Position numbers and translations under genes: made by a program
The notes under the pieces: model-generated
What the model was told of the DNA's origin: nothing
The model's input: only the letters and a program-made list of their open reading frames with translations
Database searches by the model: none
From: Dromiciops gliroides
Lineage: Eukaryota; Chordata; Mammalia; Microbiotheria; Microbiotheriidae
Reading direction: 5' to 3'
Assembly: GCF_019393635.1 (NCBI RefSeq)
Contig: NC_057867.1
Location: 61,398,492-61,462,491 of the forward strand
DNA length: 64,000 nucleotides
Shown here: positions 34,641 through 46,908 of the stretch, piece after piece
Numbering within the stretch: the first letter of the stretch is position 1
Layout of the letters: every line of letters begins with the position of its first letter

Positions 34641-34821
34641 TCCAAATTCAATCTCCTCTGTTTCCAAATGTCAATATACCTAATTCTGTCAAGGTACCTT
34701 GTAGGTCATTCATCTTGGAAAATAATTAAACTAGGTTTTTCTAAAGCAATATTGAAAATTTTTTCATTTCAGCAAGTGAGTCTTGCAAGAATTTCAAGTT
34801 ATTTTCCCATTTCCTGGGCTG

Positions 34822-35052
<231 letters not shown>

Positions 35053-35059
35053 CGACAGC

Positions 35060-36310
35060 AGGGAAAACTGTTGTTCACTAGCTCCTCATATTGCATATAG
35101 TGTGGTTGGTCTAGAAGGCAGCATTTCATTTAAATGTGCTCCTTTCTATGACTTCCTGAGACCTGCCATCTTTATTCAGTCGCAGAATATATTCACCTCC
35201 AAGGCAAAAGGTTGCTGTAATCCTTTGACCCCTTTGACCTGTAGCAGAGACAACCAGAAAAATATTCTAGCAAAGTAGGAGAACTCCTGTTCATCCTTAA
35301 AAACCCAGTTCAAATGCCACCTCCTCCAGGAAGCCTTCTCTGACTTCCTGTCCCACTCTTCACCCTTTACCCACCATTCATGATAATGACCTTCCTCTTC
35401 AGCATTAACATCAGAGAAATCTCCATGATTTACATCACTAGTAACAGTTAGAATGCTATCACAAAGATGCATTGAATAAAACAGATTTTTCTTCTTCCTT
35501 TTCCTCTTTAGCTGTGGTGGTAGATGGTGGCCACATCCAAGAGTCTGACAGATTGCAGTTCACATCTTATTGATTCTGGACAATTTTACATCTGACGATG
35601 GGTTGCCTTTTTTCCCCACAGCTGCCATACATTTCAAGCAATAAAGGGGATTAGAATTGCAATAATTTGCCTCTCTGTCTTTCATATAACCCTGACTTTC
35701 CTGTCAAGCTTTTTGAGGAAAATAACAATTACACACAAAAATTCTGTTCAGATACCTGCTACGCTCCCATTTGTTTTCTGATAAATATACATGTTCCCTA
35801 TAATTCTACTTAAATGCCAGGAGATGATGGATTTCCACGCCAGTTTTTTTTTTTCTGCGTGATATGAAAGCCTTTCATGCATAAAAAAGAACAGAGCTAT
35901 TTGAGTAATGTGCTCCTAGCTTATCCTCCTGCCTCCCTCCTCCATTTGGCCTGTATGCATAAGCGGCCCTGAGCCAAAGTTGGTTTGGTGAATGCCAATG
36001 CAGCAATTAAGGAAGCAGCTCAGAGGACCTGAAGGTACAGTAAATGGGCGATGTAGCCAAAGGCGTTACATCAGTAGAAACAAAAGCAGTTCACTTAGAA
36101 ACCATTTCACCAAAGGAGATCATGAACCCCACTTGGTCCTGACTCTGGCTAGAAGCCCATCACTTCCCCACACCACTACCACCCCTTCAGCTTCATTTCT
36201 GCTATTTAGCATTAGAGACCAACCTCTCATAGCACAGAGCTACATGCATCTCTCGGCTGGCAACTAGTGCGACCTGTACCTCTGTCAGAATCTCCTCTAT
36301 CTATAATATC
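35060..36310. other. repeat-free sequence with a short L2 piece; possible conserved noncoding DNA
   Basis: An L2-like piece lies at 35280-35470 ('ttcaaatgccacctcctccaggaagcc'). The rest, especially 35560-36070, shows no repeat. It has AT-rich motif-dense sequence such as 'ttagaattgcaataatttgcc' and 'gcctttcatgcataaaaaag'. No gene is seen. Confidence 0.4.
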
Positions 36311-36790
36311 CCTGGTGAGTCATCATCAGGTCTCAGCTTGAAGTACTCCAGCAAGGGAGAATAAACTATTTCCTAAGGCAGCCCTTTCTACTTTGTACAA
36401 CTTGAATTTTTAGAAACCATTTTTTTCCTCATATCAAGGCCAAGTCTACGAGTCCACATACAACCTCTAGTCATTGTTCCTGGTACTGCCCTTTGGGGTC
36501 AAGCAGAGCAAGTCTAAGCAGTCTCTCCATGACATCTTTTCAAATCCTTGAAGCCACGTACCAAGCCTCCCATAAGCTTTGTCTACTTCAAGCGGAGCAC
36601 TGGCAGTTCCTTCAATAAATCCCTGGATGGGATTTTCTCTAGGCTCTTCACCATCCTGGTTACCCTCTTCTACACATATTCCAATTTGTTAATGTCCTTT
36701 CTCCAATCTAGGAATAAAAACTCAACATGGTACCTCAGCAGTGGCTAACCAGGGCAGAAAACCACAAGACTAACCCCTTCCTTTTCATGG
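36311..36790 (-). mobile_element. L3/CR1-type LINE relic, antisense
   Basis: 'ttgttcctggtactgccctttggggtcaagcagag', 'agcctcccataagctttgtc' and 'ctaggctcttcaccatcctgg' follow the antisense CR1/L3 3' order. Confidence 0.65.
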
Positions 36791-36805
36791 ACACAGTGTC
36801 TCTCT

Positions 36806-37162
36806 TTTAAAAGCCTGAACCCAGATTTCAGAGAAACCTGGAGGGTCTTACATGAATTGATGCTGAGTGAGATGAGCAGAACCAGGAGAACATTGTACAC
36901 AGTATCAACAACATTGTGTGTTGATCAACTGTGATAGGCTTGACAATGGTGCAAGACAGCTCCAAAGGACTCATGATGAAAAATGCTCTCCAAATCCAGA
37001 AAAAAAGAACTATGGAATCTAGATGCAGATTGAACCATACTATTTCTATTTTTTTGTTTTTATTTTTTGAGGTTTTTCCTTTTTGCTCTGATTCTTCTTT
37101 CACAACATGACTAATGCAGAAATATGTTTGATGTGATTGTACATATATATATATGTATATTG

Positions 37163-37194
<32 letters not shown>

Positions 37195-37335
37195 TGTTGC
37201 TTGCTGTCTTGGCGAGGGGGAAGGGATGGGAGGGAGGGAGAAAAATTTGAAACAGGAAATCTTATAAAAACAAGTGTTGAAAACTATTTCTACATGTAAC
37301 TCAAAATAATAAAATACTTTTATGAAAAAAAATTT
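36806..37335 (+). mobile_element. L1 3' end
   Basis: Starts at 'cagatttcagagaaacctgga' (ORF2 end) and runs through 'gagatgagcagaaccaggagaacattgtacac' to the 3'UTR end 'aataataaaatac' with an A-rich tail. A TA/CA repeat lies at 37142-37194. Confidence 0.9.
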
Positions 37336-37339
37336 AAAG

Positions 37340-38105
37340 CCTCAACCTATTTGTATAAAAATATTTACAAGGGGCAGCTAGATGGCACAATGGATAAAGC
37401 ACCGGCCCTGGATTCAGGAGGACCTGAGTTCAAATCCGGCCTCAGACCCTTGACACTTTCTAGCTGTGTGACCCTGGGCAAGTCACTTAACCCTCATTGC
37501 CCCAACAAAAAATAAAAAATAAATAAAAATAAAAAATATTTACATCAGCAGCTCTTTTTGTGGTAGCTAAGAATTGAAAATCAAAAGGATGCATATTGAC
37601 TATGGAATATCTAAACAAGCTGCGGTATATGATTGTAAGGGAATATTATTGTGCTATGATAAATGGCAAACAGGATAATTTCAGAAAAACCTGGAAAGAC
37701 TTATATGAACTGACTCATAGTGAAGTGAATAGAACCAGGAGTACATTGTACACAGTAACAACAATATTGTTCTATGAAGAACTGTGAATGACTTAGCTAT
37801 TCTCAGCAATACCATGATCCAAGACATTCCCAAAGGATTAATGATGAAGCATGCTATCTGCCTACAGAGAAAGAACTGATATTAATTGAATACAGACTGA
37901 AGCATGCTTCACTTGTTTTATTTCTTTTACTTTCTTATATTCAAGTCTTTTTGTACAAAATTACTAATATGGAAATGTTTCACATACTTGCATATGTATA
38001 ACCTATATCTGATTGCTTGCCATCTCAGGGAAGAGGAAGGGGAGAGAGGGAGGGAGGGATAGAATTTAGAACTCAAAACTTTGAATTAAAAAAATTGAAA
38101 AAAAA
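37340..38105 (+). mobile_element. second L1 3' end, split by a SINE
   Basis: It starts near 'ctatttgtataaaaatatttaca', is interrupted by a SINE at 37370-37531, and continues 'agctctttttgtggtagctaagaattg' to the 3'UTR. It lies in tandem with the preceding L1 end but is a separate, more diverged copy. Confidence 0.85.
37370..37531 (+). mobile_element. tRNA-derived SINE in L1
   Basis: Consensus body. AAAAATATTTACA is duplicated at 37357-37369 and 37532-37544. Confidence 0.95.
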
Positions 38106-38721
38106 TCCAGGCCTAAAAAACAGCCTGAAATTACAATAGTTTTTTTGGTTGCCTTGTCACATCCAGGGAACACTCTTCTTATTTGGAGCTTTACTGTCAG
38201 GCTATAAACCACAGAACAATATTTGAAGTACATAAGAATGGCAAAGAGTCTTCTCATTAGAGCAACAATTATCTCCTCCCTGATTCAAGAAGCAATATTT
38301 TTGTGCCATGCAGAATCATATGCAAGGCTGATAATACAAGTGATCTTTGAACAGAAAATGATATAGAATCATTTAAAAATACAAAAAAGACAAATAAATG
38401 CAATGATTCACATAGCATCAAATCATTATACATGTTGTTTACTGAGAATCAGAGGAATGAGGGAAATTCTTCCAAACTGAAACTAAAAAAAGGTATCTTA
38501 AGAGGAGACTGGTATATGGACTAAGAATTCGAGATGGTTCTGAAGTTTTCCTTGTGGAAGAAAAAAACAGAAAAAGGAAACATGAAAAGCAGAGGCATTT
38601 GATGTGAAAAAGACAAGTTAGCTCAGCATCTACATGAGAAGAAGGGCCATGAGTGCTGTCTTCATGTATCCTAAGAAATATCAGGGGAAGAAGTAATAGA
38701 CAGTGGGCAGAAATTGCAGAG
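38106..38721. other. unique sequence
   Basis: No repeat or gene recognised. Confidence 0.45.
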
Positions 38722-38973
38722 TGCAACTAGGTAGCACTGCAGTAGATAGAGCACCGGACCTGTAATCAGAAAGACTCATCTTCCTAAGTCCAAATCTAGC
38801 CTTAGACATTTCCTAGCTATGTGACCCTGGGTGAGTCATTTACCCCCATATTTCTCAGTTTCCTCATCTACAAAATGAGCTGGAGAAGGAAATGGTAAAC
38901 CACTCCAGTATCTTTGCCAAGAAAACCCCAAACGAGGTCAAAGAGGTGGATACAACCAAACAACAACAAATAA
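38722..38973 (+). mobile_element. long MAR1-like SINE with RTE-type tail
   Basis: Head 'aactaggtagcactgcagtagatagagcaccgg', then 'ctcagtttcctcatctacaaaatgag', and the tail 'aaatggtaaaccactccagtatctttgcc' to 'caacaacaaa'. The tail resembles the end of marsupial RTE/Bov-B LINEs that mobilise this family. Confidence 0.88.
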
Positions 38974-40980
38974 GTTGCAAAGGGGCAAATGTAGGCTTGA
39001 TGTGAAAGAAACTTCCTACCAATTCCAATTTTCAAAAAATGGTATGGGTTCCTTTAGGAGTTAGGGGCTTTCCAATCATTAGAGAACAAGCTAACTGGAA
39101 CATAAGCACCTAGTGGGCCTTGAACTGTTTCATTCTGTCTTTGTACCCACAGCATAAAGCATAGCATTTAATAAATGCTTGTTAAAGGGGAAATTTAAAA
39201 ACTGGATGACTACTTGTCAGGATTATGATATAATTAAAGCAAACTTGTGAAGACATGATAGCATAATTTTTCTGGATGGGAAGGGCAAAATTCTAAGCAG
39301 ATCCCCTAAAAATGGTTTGAGAGAAAAGTAGAGAGTTCAGTAAAAAGTGAGCTTGAAAACACATGGGGCCTTTTCAGATCTAATATCTCACTTCATTACT
39401 ACAAACCCTAGCACTGCTCTTCTCGGTGAGTTCCAGTCTACAGTACTAGCACTGACTCACTGTCTTGAAGGAAGTTTCAGTGACATAATGTAGATCCCAC
39501 CCCTTTGCATCTAATGTCTTCCTATAATTTCATGATAAAATGCTCCATTATGTCTCTATGTTCAAAATTATAATGCTGGAAGAACAAAAGAAAAGACCTA
39601 GATGGTTGTGGGACTTTCATAACCCTGACAAATTCTGCTTTGTGAATCCCAAACCAACATGGAAATCTGAAGTTTAATCTCTGGTAAACCATTGGATTTT
39701 CCTGTGCTTTAATGAAGTGAAAATACAGTATCAGATGCAAAGACTAAACTGCAGAAATATTTTTACCAGTTGCTTGTGTATCATAATTTAAAATAGAGTA
39801 CCAAGCAATAGTGCTCTCCTGTTTTGCTGTAAGAAAATTGGAATCTCCAGTGTAAGTGGGACAAAATTCTCTCCTGATGGTTACCATAGGGTAAAGGGAT
39901 GAAGAAGCAAAACATGCAGAGAAATCCATCAGGAGATCAGTGACCAAAACTCACTGTCGCATGCTGCAATCCTGAATCAATTCTAGGAACACAGAAAGAA
40001 ATACAACATACCAGAGAAGATTTAATACCAGGAGTCCAAAGTTAGGTGTTAGAAAAACAAAACCTCTTTTTAATTCAACCCACTTTCTAACCTAACCTAA
40101 CCCATTACCCTTTGCCTTCGCCATCAATCTCTGATATAGAACTTGGCCAAATCCTTTTTGAAAATCTAAGCATGACATATCCATTGAACTTCCTTTATCT
40201 CTTATGGCAGTAATATCTTCAAAAAACTTCCACAGGTTATTTTAAAATGAGCTCTTCAAGCTTCATTTTCCAAGAGAGCTTTTACTTCAGGGCTGGAAAT
40301 GAAAGGATGAGAATCAAGGGAGGCTGAGACAAGAATCGATACCAAGGTTACACTTTCAAACTCAGCACCTGGCCCGACTACCTGCCCACCAAAGGCCAGA
40401 ACATCTGATCGCTTGGCTTCCATTTGGACCCTTTGTCTGAAAGTTCGTCTGGGAATATTTGGTTTTTGCAGGCACTAGTGGGCTGAAATCACCCAACAGA
40501 TTATAATTTATTCCCAACTAATTCCTGCTTTCATTTCATATTGGACGAAAGACCACTTAACATTATGGTCTTGTCATGGCAGCAAACTGACTCACACCAT
40601 GACAGTCACTCTAAGAATTTTCACAGTCATGACCAATAGTCAATGTTGGGTTCCAATCACTATACGCAAATAAACATAAAATCTTTTAGTGAATGTATCA
40701 TCTATGCCACAGTCCAAAGTTTTAACGAGGGTAGGGTAACCAGAGCCTTGCCAAAGAATTTCAACATCCAGTGAGTATATTTGAATCCCAGAATGGACCT
40801 CTGGCCCACTGTCCTCATGCTTTATGGTCCTCTGCCCTCTCCATATCAAATGAAGTCACCACCAAGGAATTTACCTGTCTTCATAGGCTCACCTTCCTCT
40901 ATTTCCAACCCTACCACCTACCTCTCCCTTTCTGCCACTTCCTTCCATGGACTGAAAGCTCATGGAAGTAAAGAGTACCT
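38974..40980. other. mostly unique sequence, short L2 terminus
   Basis: A likely L2 end lies at 39110-39190 ('cttgaactgtttcattctgtctttgtacccacagcataaagcatagcatttaataaatgctt'). The remaining 1.8 kb has no recognised repeat and no supported gene. Confidence 0.4.
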
Positions 40981-41002
40981 GCCCGCATGCATGCGCGTGC
41001 AT

Positions 41003-41043
<41 letters not shown>

Positions 41044-41062
41044 CTCTCTCTCTCTCTCTCTC
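41003..41062. repeat. (AC)n(TC)n microsatellite
   Basis: About 38 bases of AC followed by 22 bases of TC, preceded by a GCATGC-rich stretch. Confidence 0.95.
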
Positions 41063-41119
41063 CCCAGTGAAATTTGTTCCAGGTATCAGAACTGTGAACT
41101 TGCAAACAACTACATACAA

Positions 41120-41310
41120 ACAAGCTATATGCAGAAAAATGGCTAAACATCAGAGGAAAGGCACTAGAATTAAGGGAGGTTGGAAAGGTTTCTTGTGAAA
41201 GGTAAGATTTTAGGTGATACTTGAAGGAAGCCAAAAAGCAGAGATGAGGAGGGAGAGAATTCCAGGCATAGGGATAACCAGTGATAAAGGAATAAAAAGG
41301 AAAGGATGAA
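41120..41310 (-). mobile_element. L2 LINE 3' fragment, antisense
   Basis: 'aaggcactagaattaaggga', 'gatacttgaaggaagcc' and 'gagatgaggagggagagaattccaggcatag' are the L2 3' region read in antisense. Confidence 0.75.
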
Positions 41311-41324
41311 CAGTCATCAAATGA

Positions 41325-42130
41325 TTTAAATAGTTTTCAAAAAAGAAATTACAACCTATTAGCAATCATTACAAATACAAAAGAAACCCAAGATATCACT
41401 CATGTCTAACCAATTGGCAAAGACGACACAGGATGGAAATAGTAAATGTTCAAAAGGTCATAAAAGGACAGGCATACTAATGTCTTGTTGATGAAGTTAT
41501 GAATTTGTATAAACGTTTTGGAAATTAATTTGGAATTATACAAATTAGTTGCTAAAACATCCAGTCTTTGATCCAGAAATCTACTGCTAGGCATATACCA
41601 CAAGAAGTTAATTTACAAAAAAGAAGGATCCACATTTATATTTATCACAGCATTTTTGTTAACCAAAAAACAGAAACAAAGTAAGCGTTTATTGTTTGGG
41701 GAATGACTAAATAAATTGCAGCACATAAATGTAATGGAATATTTCTGAACTGTAAGTAAGAAATGAAGAATATGAGAAGTACAGAAAAGCAAGGAAAAAC
41801 TTAGATGAAATGATGTAAAATGAAGCAAAGGAGGCAGCTAGGTGGCTCAGTGGACAGAATGCTGGGCCTGAAGTCAGGATGACTGAAGTTCAATTCTAGC
41901 CTTAGCTGTGTGGTCCTGGACAAATTACTTAACCTCTGTATGCCTTAATCCAATGGAAAAGGAAATGGCAAACCACTCCAACATTTTTGCCTTGAAAGTC
42001 CCAGGGACAGCATTGGAATGCATGCTATGGTTCACAGGGTCACAGAGATTTGGACAAAACTGAACAACAAAATGAAGTAAGCAGAAGTAATAAAATAATA
42101 CACATTTTGTAGCAGACTTTGAGATTTGGT
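41325..42130 (+). mobile_element. old L1 3' region split by a long SINE
   Basis: Diverged L1 3' sequence: 'ttgatccagaaatctactgctaggcatatacc', 'ggggaatgactaaataaattgcagc', 'aaaatgaagcaaa'. It is interrupted by the SINE at 41829-42072. Confidence 0.7.
41829..42072 (+). mobile_element. long MAR1-like SINE
   Basis: Head 'aggcagctaggtggctcagtggacagaatgctgg', tail 'aaatggcaaaccactccaacatttttgcc' to 'aaactgaacaacaaaa'. AATGAAG(C/T)AA-type sequence occurs on both sides. Confidence 0.88.
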
Positions 42131-42204
42131 ACTGTTAGGTCCCTTTACTTCCCACTTTTTTCATTATTTCTCTTCCTCTTTTCATAGTACAAAAGAACTT
42201 GATA

Positions 42205-42535
42205 TTAAGTGGGTTCCCATCAATTGGGAAAAGGCTGAACAAATGATGGTATGTGAATGTAAAGGAATTTTATTTGTAGTAAAAAAATGAGGAAAGCAAG
42301 GTTTCAAAGAAACCTGGGAAACCTTGTATGGACTGACGTAGAGTGCAGTGAAAAGAACCAAGAATATAACTTTTATACAATAACAACAACATTGTCAAGA
42401 CAAACATGGTCTAAATATTTAATCACTGATCAATCCAATGACCAGCTAGGATTCTAGGGGAATGATAATGATGCATGGTACTTACTTCCTAACATATCTG
42501 ATGGATACAAGATGATTTTTTTTCTGTGCAATACA
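42205..42535 (+). mobile_element. L1 3' fragment, sense
   Basis: 'catcaattgggaaaaggctgaacaaatgatgg', 'gaaacctgggaaaccttgtatgg' and 'gtgcagtgaaaagaaccaag' match the L1 ORF2 end and 3'UTR. Confidence 0.75.
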
Positions 42536-42559
42536 ACTTCATTGTTTTACTTATTTTTT

Positions 42560-43165
42560 AAAACTTATTAATCTATTTATCTATCTATTCATTCATTCAT
42601 TTACTTAGAAGTAATGAACATTTTTACTAATAGTTTTGGGTGCCAATTTTTGTCCCTCTTTCCCTCCCTCCCTTCCCCCCTCCCTGAGGCAGTAAACAAT
42701 CAGATACAGGTTATACATGTACAATTATGTAAAACATTACCATATCAGTCATTTTGTATAAGAAAACTTGAATAAAAGAAAAAAATGAAAGAAAGTAAAA
42801 AATAGCATGCTTCAGTCTGTGTTCCATCAACATCAGTTCTTTCTTTGGAGGTGGACAGTATGTTTCATCAACAATCTTTTGGGATTGTCTTGGATCAATG
42901 TATTGTTGAGAATAGTTAAGTATTTCACAATTCTTCATCAGACAATATTGCTGTCTCTGTGCACAACATTCTCTTGGTTCTGCTCTCTTCACTATACATC
43001 AGTTCATACAAGTCTTTCCAGGCCTTTCTGAAATCATCCTGTTTTGTCATTTTTATATCACAATAATATTCCATCATTGTCATATACCACAGCTTGTTTA
43101 GCCACTCCCCAATTGATGGACATTCCTTTGATTTCCAATTTCCAAGATGATTTATGAAACAACTT
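42560..43165 (-). mobile_element. L1 3' fragment, antisense
   Basis: Antisense 3'UTR ('ccctccctcccttcccccctccctgagg') leads into the ORF2 end ('ttcatacaagtctttccaggcc', 'gccactccccaattgatggacattcctttg'). It lies tail to tail with the sense L1 fragment before it. Confidence 0.82.
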
Positions 43166-43339
43166 TTTGGACATTGTCCACAAGGCAATGTTTTTGCTGA
43201 CTACATATTTGTTGCAGGCTTTTTTTGCATTTGTTGTTTTATTTTTCCAATAGAGAGGGAAGTGCAAAGGAGAGAAAATAAATGCTTGTTAATGGGGAAA
43301 ACAGTTTTTAAAGAAAGTAAACATGCTTCTGGCTGCCTC

Positions 43340-45195
43340 CATGCAGAGGTATGGCCCCGCAGTTAACGGTGTCACCAGAGTGCGAGGCCTAACCAGCAAA
43401 GGGCAACTGGGACCATGAGTCCTGGAGGTGATGGCCACAGGCCCTGACAGAGCTCTTGGAGCCACTAGGGGAGAGGTAGTCTAGAAAAGACGCCAAAGCT
43501 GCAGAAATTTGAGTTCTGGAGACATACTTAACAAGGGGTGTATTATGTAGCCCCCCTGCCATGGTAGATCAAAGTAAATTGTCTTGGAGACTACTGAGCT
43601 GTCACGATCCATCTCCGTTGTGCTACATAGCTGTGTTTCATGTTCAAGTTTTTCTTCAAGATCCCAACTATTGAAAGGAGAATCTGTATCGAGCTGTGTG
43701 CCCTGAGGATCAACTCCTTGTTGTGCCAGTGAGGCAGAGGTATTTGTCAAGGCTACTCTCCTGGCTCAAGATTATTGTAATGTGCCAGATCTGAACTGGG
43801 GCTCTCCTCGAATGATCACCAAGAGAGGATACTATGGATCCTTCTTACAAGAAGAGTGGGATCAACTCCAGAATCCAATTCCTTTGGAAATGAGAAACTC
43901 TCTGGGTCACTTGCAAAAGCCATGTCTTCCCAGAAATTGGCAAGACTATGAAATATGAAAAATAAATAAATAAATAAATAAGACTATGAAATATGCTCAA
44001 TTGTTGAAGAAAGCTGGATGCCAGTTAGTAACAATTCATGGACAAGACCAAGAAGAGAAGGGTCCACTATCTGGAACTGTGTCCAGGGAGCACACAAAGG
44101 CCATGCGGAAGGCAGTGAATATCCCTGTATTTGCAAATGGAAACAAACATCCAATACCTCAATGACATGCAAAAGTACATCCAAGAAACAGGGCTACACG
44201 GGGTGATGAGTGCAGAGTGTAACCTACACACCCCAGCCTGAAGGGTCAAAAGCCAGAGGCGTGGGAGACGGCTGAGGAAGATCTAGACATTCTGCAGCAG
44301 CACCTCCATCCCCTGTCCGACATCCAGGTTGATACATCAGACACTACAAATATGTCAACAGTTTCAGGAAGAGCTCGCTAAAGCCAAGACCTTGGAAGGG
44401 ATTGCTTCAGAGAATGTTCAGAGAGCTGAAGCTATGTTATCAGGAGGAAGTAGCCAGCCAGAAGGAAGAAGGCCAACAGGAGACTCTTCCATTGGCCCTG
44501 TCAGCTATATGCTGACCTGGGTCTAGAGAGGTGAGCAAAAAGAATGGCAGAACTGATCACAGCAGACAAGGCAAGCAAGCCTTGAAGGAGAAGGATGGCA
44601 GATCAGACTTTTCCCTCCTATAACAAGCAGAAAAAGAATCTGAGGAACACAAGCAAAAACTCTGGCCCTTCCTTGAAACTGAAATATGCAAAATGTGACC
44701 AGTGTGGAAGCCCAAAGGCCAAAAAATGAGTTTCTAACCTCTGCCAGGGCTACTGCAAGAAGAGAGCTTTTGAAGATATTGCAGACTGTCCAGGTCAGGG
44801 ACTGCTTCTAAAGACAAAATCAGAGAAGTCCCTTTCCTGGAAGAGTGACCATCCTAGCCCAGGGATTTAGGGGCATTCCCTGGAGGTGGATTCCCAGATG
44901 CTGTATCTAGTATAAGATAAAGGTCCAGCTAGGAACCCAGTCCAAACCGTCCTCCCATTCCTGGGCCTCTGTTCCAGTGCCACCCTGCTGCTCCTGCTGA
45001 ATTGCATATCAGTCTTATGGAAACAAATACCTTCACTCAGGGAAATCTGTTACTTTAAACACAGAAGGAAATACTTTATGGTTCTCTCACTATTGGGACC
45101 TCTGGAAATGCTACATTAGAGAGCAGATTCCCAGGCTGGACTTGCCTGCCTAGTGTCCTCATTAACCCCTTTGTATTAAAAACTGAAAAAAATCA
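43340..45195 (+). pseudogene. DUS1L: processed pseudogene of DUS1L (tRNA-dihydrouridine synthase 1-like)
   Basis: DUS1L reduces uridines in tRNA to dihydrouridine. Here conserved DUS1L blocks follow each other without introns: PKLQKFEFWRHT at 43493, MVDQS near 43560, NYRKENLY-like sequence near 43660, ALLAQDYC near 43760, [19 protein letters not shown] at 43815-43873, a glycine-rich [14 protein letters not shown] block near 44040, the block around GVMSAE near 44205, and the cysteine-rich C-terminal part [14 protein letters not shown] near 44680 with CPGQG near 44790. The expected start codon position (43490) reads ACG, and stops and frame changes occur throughout, so it cannot code. The 3' end has ATTAAA followed by a short A run near 45180. 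A 22-base A-rich insertion with its own target duplication sits at 43958-43979. Recognition is from memory of human DUS1L. Confidence 0.85.
43942..43995 (+). mobile_element. tail-only retroposon: (AAAT)n insert with 16-bp target duplication
   Basis: AAGACTATGAAATATG occurs at 43942-43957 and again at 43980-43995. Between them lie 22 bases of AAAAATAAAT... repeat. The pseudogene reading shows only one copy belongs to the original mRNA. The structure is that of an L1-type insertion truncated down to its A-rich tail. Confidence 0.8.
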
Positions 45196-45774
45196 TCTTT
45201 TTACATCATAAAAAAGAAATCACATACCAACACAAGTGAAAAGAATGACAAACACAAAACAATCAAAAATGAATAATGCAAAAATGACCAAGAAAAAAGA
45301 AGAGATATACACTCCTTTGCATGGTGGCAGGTTAGGGTATGAAACACTGCACGCGATAACAATTTTTCAATGCATTGATTAGTTTTGCTAATTTTTTTCT
45401 TTTCCCATTTTCCCTTTCTTTTAGAAATTCTTTTAAAGGAATGGGATTAGAAGGTATTAGATTCACAGAGAAATTTAGAGAATGTAAAAATAGATGATAT
45501 TAATAAAAATCCATTTTTAAAAAGCAAAATATTAGAGATTCCAAATAAAGAATTAACAAGGTCAGGTAACTAAATATATAATGGATATGAAGGAGAGAGA
45601 AGACTCTAAGAAAAAAGTCTCAGTATTTGGAAGAACAGTGATATCACTAAGAGGGGCAGGAAGAAAGAAATTATAAAGGAGGGGGAAATGATTATTTTGG
45701 TTTTGAAGCATATCTTTCAACCTTTACCACTACGTAGCACTCACCTCACACCAAAATGCACAAAGCTTTCCTAA
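45196..45774. other. unclassified AT-rich sequence
   Basis: The stretch around 45290-45420 ('atatacactcctttgcatgg', 'gggtatgaaacactgcacg') may be an old LINE 3'UTR, but I cannot assign it. No gene is seen. Confidence 0.35.
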
Positions 45775-45776
45775 TG

Positions 45777-46035
45777 TTGTTGTCATTTTTCAATCGTGTC
45801 TGATTCTTTGTGACCCCATTTGAGGTTTTCTTGGTACAGATACTGGAATGGTTTGCCATTTCCTTCTCCGGCTAATTTTACAGATAATGAAACTGAGGCA
45901 AACAGGGTTAAGTGACTTCCCAAGGTCACACAGCTAGCAAGTGTCTGAGGCCAGATTTGAACTGAGGAAAATGAGTCTTCCTGATTCCAGGCCCAGCACT
46001 CTGGCCACTGCAGCACCACCACCTAGCAGCCCTGA
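45777..46035 (-). mobile_element. long MAR1-like SINE, antisense
   Basis: Tail complement 'ttgttgtcatttttcaatcgtgtctgattc', middle 'gtttgccatttccttctccggc', head complement 'ctggccactgcagcaccaccacctagcagcc'. Confidence 0.87.
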
Positions 46036-46104
46036 TGTGTTAAGTAGCACTCAAACATGGGTTTTCAAAAATGAAGTTCTATCTACCTCCAGGTGAATAA
46101 TTTG

Positions 46105-46274
46105 GCTTGTTTTGTTTTGTTTTGTTTGGGGGGGGGATGAGGGTTAAATGACTTGCCCAGGGTCATACAGCTAGTGCCAAGTGTCTAAGGTCAGATTTGA
46201 ACTCAGGTCCTCCTGAATCCAGGGCCAGTGCTTTATGCACTGTGCCACCCAGCTGCGCCACCCCCCCGCCCTGC
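46105..46274 (-). mobile_element. tRNA-derived SINE, antisense
   Basis: CCAGGTGAATAATTTG flanks it perfectly at 46089-46104 and 46275-46290. The tail complement is a (TTTTG)n run, and a C-rich run follows the head. Confidence 0.95.
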
Positions 46275-46349
46275 CCAGGTGAATAATTTGAAAGAGTTGC
46301 ATTTACCTTAAGTTTATATTGTGTAGGGTTTGCATAACTATTTGTCAAC

Positions 46350-46800
46350 CTCAAATGGTAAGCATTTACCTACTATGTGCCAAGCACTATGCTAAGCCCT
46401 GGGAATTTAAAGGCAAAACAACTAGTCCCTGATCTCAAGGAGATCCCAGTCTAATGGGGGAGACAACAAGAACAATAATAAATAGCTAACATTTCTATAG
46501 TGCTTACTTTGTGCCAGGTCCTGTGCCAAGTTAGCCTTTCATATTAGAACTCATTGTCCTGACTCCAGGCCCAGGTTTCTATCCACTGTACCACCTCCCT
46601 GCCCCATGGACAAACAAGGAGAAGGAAGGGAAGTGAAGAAGTATTTATGCAGCACCTACCGCATGCCAAGCACTGTGCAAGTGCTCTTTACAAATATTTT
46701 CCTAATTGATAAACAATATATACACATCAGAAACTGGGAATAATCAAAAGAGGGAAAGCACTAGCATTAAGGGAATCAAGAAAGGCTTGTAATACAGTCG
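46350..46800 (-). mobile_element. L2 3' fragment, antisense, split by MIR-type SINEs
   Basis: 46350-46490 reads 'acctactatgtgccaagcactatgctaagccctggg' to 'ctaatgggggagacaaca'. 46695-46800 resumes as 'aactgggaataatcaaaagagggaaagcactagcattaaggg'. Between them lie MIR-type antisense pieces (46485-46608 and 46625-46690). Confidence 0.72.
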
Positions 46801-46908
46801 CTGTCTACTTCTGAACTAAATGTCTCTACTAATCAAATGCATTTAATTGCAGAAGCATTTATTTCCAGATAAAAGCATGCTAATTTCCTGCAAAAGAAAA
46901 TGAACAAG

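Noticed and set aside
40085-40102. CTAACCTAACCTAACCC, telomere-like
   Set aside because: The unit is five bases, not CCCTAA, and only three units long.
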